Of a stretch of DNA of 64,000 nt, positions 60,011-64,000 are shown one piece after another. Location of the stretch: NCBI GenBank assembly GCA_039814715.1, contig JBCCAR010000017.1, forward strand, positions 1 through 64,000. The letters are read 5' to 3'. A program made the position numbers and the translations under genes. The number at the start of each line of letters is the position of its first letter. The first letter of the stretch is position 1. Under the pieces are notes generated by a model. The model did no database searches, had not been told where the DNA came from, and saw only the letters and a program-made list of their open reading frames with translations. Origin of the DNA: CAKZYD01 sp039814715 (lineage in GTDB: Bacteria; Pseudomonadota; Alphaproteobacteria; Sphingomonadales; CAKZYD01).

Positions 60011-60775
60011 CTAGAGAGAAGGTCCTTCAACATCTGGTGTACGCCAGCTCAGGTGCTGCCCGCTATCCACAGCTATCATCTGACCAGTCACTTTTTTAGC
60101 TGTCAGCAGGTATAGGCACGCCTGCGCAACTTCGTCTGGCTCGACCGATTGCCTTAAGGGTGTGTTGTCAGCCTCATGGGCGAAGACGGCTTGGTCTTGG
60201 TGAATACTCTGGAGGACAGGCCCAGGCCCCACACCATTCACCCTGACCATGGGCGCTAGGGCTTGCGCTAGAGTTCGTGTCATTGTCCAAAACGCTGACT
60301 TTGACAGCGTATAGGAAAAGAAGGTTGGGTTAAGGCGCCACACCCTTTGGTCAACCAAATTCACAATGGCGCCTTGCTGGTCTGGCGGTATTTGTTTTGC
60401 CAGAGCGCGGCTCAAAATATAAGGCGCGCGCAGATTCACGGCAAAATGCGTGTTCCACAAGGTTTCATTTTCTGCGCTATCCCAATCGTCTTCCAGGAAT
60501 ACGGAAGCATTGTTGACGAGCGCAGTCATCGGCGTACCCAGCGCGCTCGATGCGGCTGCAATCAGGGATTTTGTTTCAGTTTCTAAGGATAAGTCTGCTT
60601 GAACACAGATAGCTTTTACGCCCAAGGCCTCAAGGCTGCTTGCCAGCGTAGCTGCTTCCTTGCCAGAGCGGCTATAGTGAATAGCGACATGATAGCCGGC
60701 GCGCGCGCAGGCAAGTGCAACGGCGCGGCCGATACGCTTGCTCGCACCTGTAATGAGGACGGCTTTGTTGCTCAT
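60011..60775 (-). CDS. Short-chain dehydrogenase, FolM/pteridine reductase-like
   Basis: A 254-residue SDR. The NADP site is TGASKRIGRA (9-18), with a basic residue following TGAS that favours NADPH. VNNASVF replaces the usual NNAG, and the active site is YTLSKSA. The NNAS and TGASKRIG variants are seen in pteridine/dihydromonapterin reductases (FolM, PTR1). Reduction of a pterin is therefore the best guess, unproven. The start at 60775 overlaps the antiporter stop by 4 bases. Confidence 0.8.
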   Translation of the reverse strand: MSNKAVLITGASKRIGRAVALACARAGYHVAIHYSRSGKEAATLASSLEALGVKAICVQADLSLETETKSLIAAASSALGTPMTALVNNASVFLEDDWDSAENETLWNTHFAVNLRAPYILSRALAKQIPPDQQGAIVNLVDQRVWRLNPTFFSYTLSKSAFWTMTRTLAQALAPMVRVNGVGPGPVLQSIHQDQAVFAHEADNTPLRQSVEPDEVAQACLYLLTAKKVTGQMIAVDSGQHLSWRTPDVEGPSL

Positions 60776-61794
60776 AGCGTTGCAGCTTTGGCTTGATTGA
60801 CGGCGATGCCGGTGGGCAACGGCTTTTGGTCGAGTGCGGCTTGCGCGGTCGCCCAAATATAAGCGCAATAGCAGGAAAACATGATGAAGCCCGCAATGCG
60901 CCCGATTGGAATTTTAGCCACGCAGAATGGCAGGAGGACCAAGCTGGCGGCAACCATAACCCAAAAGTCAAAAGCCCAGAAGTCCGCCGGTACAGGGATG
61001 TCCCCCACTAAGGCGCTGGCGCCAATGATGCCAAACAAATTGAAGATATTGGAGCCGATAATATTGCCGATAGCGACATCCCCATGCCCTTTAAAAGCAG
61101 CGATAAGGGCAGTCGCTAGTTCGGGAAGAGATGTCCCAATCGCAACAAGCGTTAAGCCAATTACTGCTTCAGACACACCAAATTTCATAGCAATTGATAC
61201 CGCGCCGCGAACCAAAAAATCAGCGCCGACGATCACACCAACGAGACCGCCGAGGAGAAATGCAGCTGTAGCCAGGCCGCCAAGTTTCTGAGCATCTTCA
61301 AGATCAATCTCATCATCCAGAACGCCAGGCGCAGTGTCGGTTTGTAAAGCGCTTTTGCGGGAAGACCGGATGGAATCTGATACGAAGAGGCCTAAAAGAA
61401 CGAGAAAGATAATCCCAGTGGGCCAGCGGTAGACGTCCGTCATACCAGCAATCAAGACGACGGCTGTGGCAGCGAGCATGACCATGGTGGTTCTCGCCAT
61501 GCCAGTTGCAGCCGTTGATATGGGCAGAATTATCGCTGGAAGCCCAAGCGCTAAAAGAATATTGGCAATATTGCTGCCGACAACATTTCCGAGAGCCAGT
61601 GTCGGTGCGCCTTTTAAAACAGCATCAACGCCAACAAAGAGTTCAGGCGCGCTTGTGCCCACGGCGACGATGGTGGCACCGATCAGCAGTGGCGACATAT
61701 CGAATTTCAGCGCTGCCGCAACAGCGCCGCGCACCATGGCGTCCCCGGCAAAGACAAGCAAGAGGAGGCCGACAACGACCAGAACATAATCCAT
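60772..61794 (-). CDS. Calcium/sodium antiporter, CaCA family (YrbG-like)
   Basis: A 340-residue protein with ten or so membrane helices and the two inverted alpha repeats of the family: VAVGTSAPELFVGV...GNVVGSNIANILLALG and VAIGTSLPELATAL...GNIIGSNIFNLFGIIG. An acidic cytosolic loop lies between the halves. It probably exports Ca2+ in exchange for Na+. The start at 61794 (MDYVLVVVGLLLLVFAGD) is chosen from family N-termini. Translation is coupled to the SDR gene. Confidence 0.92.
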   Translation of the reverse strand: MDYVLVVVGLLLLVFAGDAMVRGAVAAALKFDMSPLLIGATIVAVGTSAPELFVGVDAVLKGAPTLALGNVVGSNIANILLALGLPAIILPISTAATGMARTTMVMLAATAVVLIAGMTDVYRWPTGIIFLVLLGLFVSDSIRSSRKSALQTDTAPGVLDDEIDLEDAQKLGGLATAAFLLGGLVGVIVGADFLVRGAVSIAMKFGVSEAVIGLTLVAIGTSLPELATALIAAFKGHGDVAIGNIIGSNIFNLFGIIGASALVGDIPVPADFWAFDFWVMVAASLVLLPFCVAKIPIGRIAGFIMFSCYCAYIWATAQAALDQKPLPTGIAVNQAKAATL

Positions 61795-62053
61795 TGCGGC
61801 GTTTTTCCCTGTTGCGGCGGTGTGCAATTGTATCTGTATGAGGCCCAGCGCGTTGATGCCTATATAGGCGGCTATTGCGACACTGCAAGAAATTGTCCCG
61901 AAACAGATCAAGCATGTGTCACCTGTGTCAGGTCCGAGCACATTTTGGCAGCTCAAGGGCTCGATGGCCTTGAAGATGCTTTGATTTTAAACAGTTTTTT
62001 GGTTTGGCCTCGAAATTGCTCTTACGTCCATGCTGCTACTTTGGAGACATGAA

Positions 62054-62185
62054 ATGAAAGCTATTTTGACCCTTATCGCAATCGGTGCCTTTGGCGGATA
62101 TGCATTGGCTGATGTGTCTGACCCCATTTCCCCACGCTCTCCAGTCGCTGCTGCGACCAGCCCAGCATATCAGGCCATCAGCTAG
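62054..62185 (+). CDS. Small secreted peptide, 43 residues
   Basis: MKAILTLIAIGAFGGYALA is a plausible Sec signal, followed by a 24-residue Pro/Ser/Ala-rich mature segment without cysteine. GGAG lies 8 bases before the ATG, and an out-of-frame ATGAAATGA sits just upstream. No family is recognised. It precedes two small membrane protein genes on the same strand. Confidence 0.5.
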   Translation: MKAILTLIAIGAFGGYALADVSDPISPRSPVAAATSPAYQAIS

Positions 62186-62295
62186 CCACGCCGTTGTCTA
62201 AAGCTGGCTGCGTTCTGAACTATTTTAGTCTGTCGTTGCATCTCGTTCTAAGCCTGTGCGTATATTAGAGGCCGTATTCGCGCAGGAGATTTCCC

Positions 62296-62592
62296 TTGGA
62301 CCCTCGATTACAACCTGGTTCGTATACTCTATGGCAGCGCATCCTTGCGATTGGCGTTGCTATCTTATCCTTGATCGGCGCAGCTGTTGCCGGGGTTTTT
62401 CTCCTCTACATCATTCTAACGCTAGTCGCTTTGGTCGTGATCGCCGCAGCGATATTCACAATCTGGCGGCGGTTTTTCGTTGCTGGGCCAAGTCGTCCGC
62501 CAGGGCATGAAAATATGGAAATCAAAGAAGATGCCCAGGGTGTTATCATAGACGTTGAGCCCGAAGCGCCGCGCAGAGATGAGAAGAGATAA
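62296..62592 (+). CDS. Small two-helix membrane protein
   Basis: A 98-residue protein. It begins with TTG 62296 after an AGGAG 9 bases upstream. A hydrophobic stretch at about 14-58 can form two membrane helices (ILAIGVAILSLIGAAVAGVF, then ILTLVALVVIAAAIF). The cytosolic tail is polar and charged (EIKEDAQGVIIDVEPEAPRRDEKR). No family is recognised. It ends 3 bases before the DUF2177 gene and is co-transcribed with it. Confidence 0.7.
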   Translation: MDPRLQPGSYTLWQRILAIGVAILSLIGAAVAGVFLLYIILTLVALVVIAAAIFTIWRRFFVAGPSRPPGHENMEIKEDAQGVIIDVEPEAPRRDEKR

Positions 62593-62595
62593 GAG

Positions 62596-63018
62596 ATGAG
62601 CACGCAGATCAGTATGCCTCAGTGGGCTATCATCTATCTTATTGCCGTTGCCGCTTTTTTGATAATCGACGGGGCGTGGCTCACAGTCGTTATGAAGCCG
62701 CTGTTTACCGATATGTTGGGTGACATGCTGCGCTCCCCCATTAGTCTAGCGCCTGCAGCCGGGTTTTATGTCTTGTACGTCGCTGGTATTTTGTTTCTGG
62801 CCGTTGCGCCGGCTTTGGCCTCAGGCAATTGGGTTGATGCTGCTGTGCGCGGTGCTGCCTTAGGGTTGTTGGCTTATGGCACATACGATATGACCAATTT
62901 AGCGACGCTAAAAGGCTACAAGGTGAGCGTCGCCTTCCTTGATACAGGCTGGGGCGGCGCGGTGACCGCGTTTACAGCAAGCGTTGGCTTTTTTGCTGCG
63001 CGCTGGGTTACGAGCTGA
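62596..63018 (+). CDS. DUF2177 family membrane protein
   Basis: A 140-residue protein with four membrane helices and the DUF2177 hallmarks: an Asp in the first helix (IIDGAWLTVVMKPL), AAGFYVLYVAGI, YGTYDMTNLATLKG and DTGWGGAVTA. Function is unknown. Family genes often sit near photolyase-like or cyclopropane fatty acid synthase genes in other genomes, but none are seen here. Confidence 0.88.
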   Translation: MSTQISMPQWAIIYLIAVAAFLIIDGAWLTVVMKPLFTDMLGDMLRSPISLAPAAGFYVLYVAGILFLAVAPALASGNWVDAAVRGAALGLLAYGTYDMTNLATLKGYKVSVAFLDTGWGGAVTAFTASVGFFAARWVTS

Positions 63019-63117
63019 GCTTTGTTCACGTGCCGGGCAATTCCGGCAGGGTTTCATGGCAGGCCTAAATTTAGAGTACCGTTTGACCATGTTTTCTGAA
63101 GTTAAAGGAAAGTCGAC

Positions 63118-64000
63118 ATGATGGATCGCCGCCACGGATTAAAGACACTCTTGGCCGGGACGGGCGCAGCGGTTGCGACCTCTCAAGGCTCTGCCTTGGC
63201 GCAAGCACCCTCTCAATTGCAGCTCAAAACGCCGTCTGAACAATTTAAAACGCGCATCAAAGTGATTGGTTCTCTCGCCAATGAACCGGTTTATACATTT
63301 ATGCGGCTCAACGTGTTTGGCGATCCGCACAACGGCAATTTCTTGCCCATGTTCACTATGAATAACTTGCTCATCGATCACTGGGAAAAAACCGGTGAAG
63401 ATGAATACGTTATGACGAAGTTTGAAGCGGCCTACTTCACTGAGTTCGACAGCGATAATCCCATTGAAACATGGGATAATCCGTTTACCGGTGAGACCAT
63501 TGAGATCTTTAATTTCCAGCTTGGCCCTGTGCAGCGCGAATATCGACCAGGCGAGGTGACTGCCATGGCGTATGCGCCGACCTTTGTGCCGATTGAAGTG
63601 ATTGGAGAGCGGGTGTTTGTTGCGTCGCACTCTATCGACGAGGGCGCCAATTTCTTTACAGCCGACGAATATCCAATTGAGGCCTCAGGCAGCCCCGTCA
63701 GCTATCTCAATAGTTTCATGACCTGGTCAGCCAATGTTGAAGATGTTGCTAATCCCGAGATTATGTCCGCACCTGCGCATGTACAGATTCAAAATAAAGT
63801 GCCGTGGGCGCCTTGGATGCGCATGCGCGGGCGCCCTGGCGGCACCAGTCTTCGTGGGTTTGGCGCTAAAATATCTGGTCTGGATGCGTTGCCAGATCAC
63901 GTGATCGCTGGGTTTGAGACATATGTTCCTGATATTCTCAAAGAAAACCAATGGGAGGAAATGATTTTTGAGACCACCCATTACCTGCAGTACCTCGAAG
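63118..64000 (+). CDS. DUF1838 family protein, Tat-exported, 3' end outside the window
   Basis: An open frame of 294 codons running off the right edge. AAAGGAAAG precedes ATG 63118. The N-terminus MDRRHGLKTLLAG is a twin-arginine signal, cut near ALA before QAPSQ. The body shows DUF1838 features: EPVYTFMRLNVFGDP, YFTEFDSDNPIETWDNPFTGE, and PVSYLNSFMTWSANV. DUF1838 proteins are common in sphingomonads and other alphaproteobacteria with catabolic genes. Their activity is undescribed as far as I know. Confidence 0.85.
   Translation, partial: MMDRRHGLKTLLAGTGAAVATSQGSALAQAPSQLQLKTPSEQFKTRIKVIGSLANEPVYTFMRLNVFGDPHNGNFLPMFTMNNLLIDHWEKTGEDEYVMTKFEAAYFTEFDSDNPIETWDNPFTGETIEIFNFQLGPVQREYRPGEVTAMAYAPTFVPIEVIGERVFVASHSIDEGANFFTADEYPIEASGSPVSYLNSFMTWSANVEDVANPEIMSAPAHVQIQNKVPWAPWMRMRGRPGGTSLRGFGAKISGLDALPDHVIAGFETYVPDILKENQWEEMIFETTHYLQYLE

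Noticed and set aside
61822..62052. 76-codon plus-strand frame between the antiporter gene and the small secreted peptide
   Set aside because: No Shine-Dalgarno, unusual Cys/Tyr content, and it overlaps the antiporter promoter region. Not convincing as a gene.
63031..63048. Hairpin TGCCGG/CCGGCA after the DUF2177 gene
   Set aside because: Six-bp arms but no T tract, so not a convincing terminator.
1..64000. CRISPR arrays, tRNA or rRNA genes, prophage, toxin-antitoxin or restriction systems
   Set aside because: None seen in any intergenic stretch on either strand. The only mobile element is the single IS481 copy. A tRNAscan or CRISPR finder run was not possible here.

Overview
The window reads as chromosomal DNA from an alphaproteobacterium; no genus can be named from sequence alone. 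The evidence is a CpdR-type response regulator beside an N-formylglutamate amidohydrolase, an alphaproteobacterial LexA box (GTTC-N7-GTTC) before yebC-ruvCAB, a serC leader hairpin over the serC ribosome binding site, a 6S RNA between zapA and the 5-formyl-THF cyclo-ligase gene, a suhB/MmgR-like small RNA, HisZ, and the order ruvCAB-ybgC-tolQRAB-pal-cpoB-tilS-ftsH-folP-glmM. Two acyl-CoA dehydrogenases, a DUF1838 protein and a vanadium-haloperoxidase-like lipoprotein fit an aerobic, possibly aquatic heterotroph (inference). No tRNA, rRNA, CRISPR array or prophage was seen.

Layout. 1-2.3 kb: end of a lipid kinase gene, a small RNA, N-formylglutamate amidohydrolase, cpdR and thiE. 2.3-16.2 kb: the glycolytic/pentose-phosphate set tkt-gap-(ridA)-pgk-fba on the minus strand. 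It is split by a plus-strand secreted protein and a sulfation module (arylsulfotransferase-like protein, small membrane protein, membrane sulfotransferase), and by a minus-strand operon of two acyl-CoA dehydrogenases and a saccharopine-dehydrogenase-like reductase. A 41-residue lipoprotein gene lies after pgk. 16.3-31.1 kb: zapA with a coiled-coil partner, 6S RNA, the cyclo-ligase gene, a ymdB-family gene, the SOS-type yebC-ruvCAB operon, the Tol-Pal envelope system, tilS and ftsH. 31.2-40 kb: folP, glmM, thiD, serC-serA, hisZ and purA.

40-47 kb: a membrane-anchored pseudokinase-like protein coupled to a small membrane protein; rpoH and rluD; a JAMM metalloprotease gene whose start codon overlaps that of rluD; a cold shock gene; and a recent, intact IS481-family insertion with 7-bp target duplications. 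The insertion sits in the last codon of a DUF3833 lipoprotein gene. 47-57 kb: guaA coupled to an FAD monooxygenase; a haloperoxidase-like lipoprotein coupled to a porin; a YfgM-like TPR protein with BamB, and Der; then moaD-moaE and pgsA. 57-64 kb: uvrC, a calcium/sodium antiporter coupled to a FolM-like reductase, three small membrane or secreted proteins, and the start of a Tat-exported DUF1838 protein that runs off the window.

Most of the window is housekeeping. The least explained parts are the sulfation module, the pseudokinase/membrane-protein pair, the haloperoxidase/porin pair and the long palindrome inside the insertion element.
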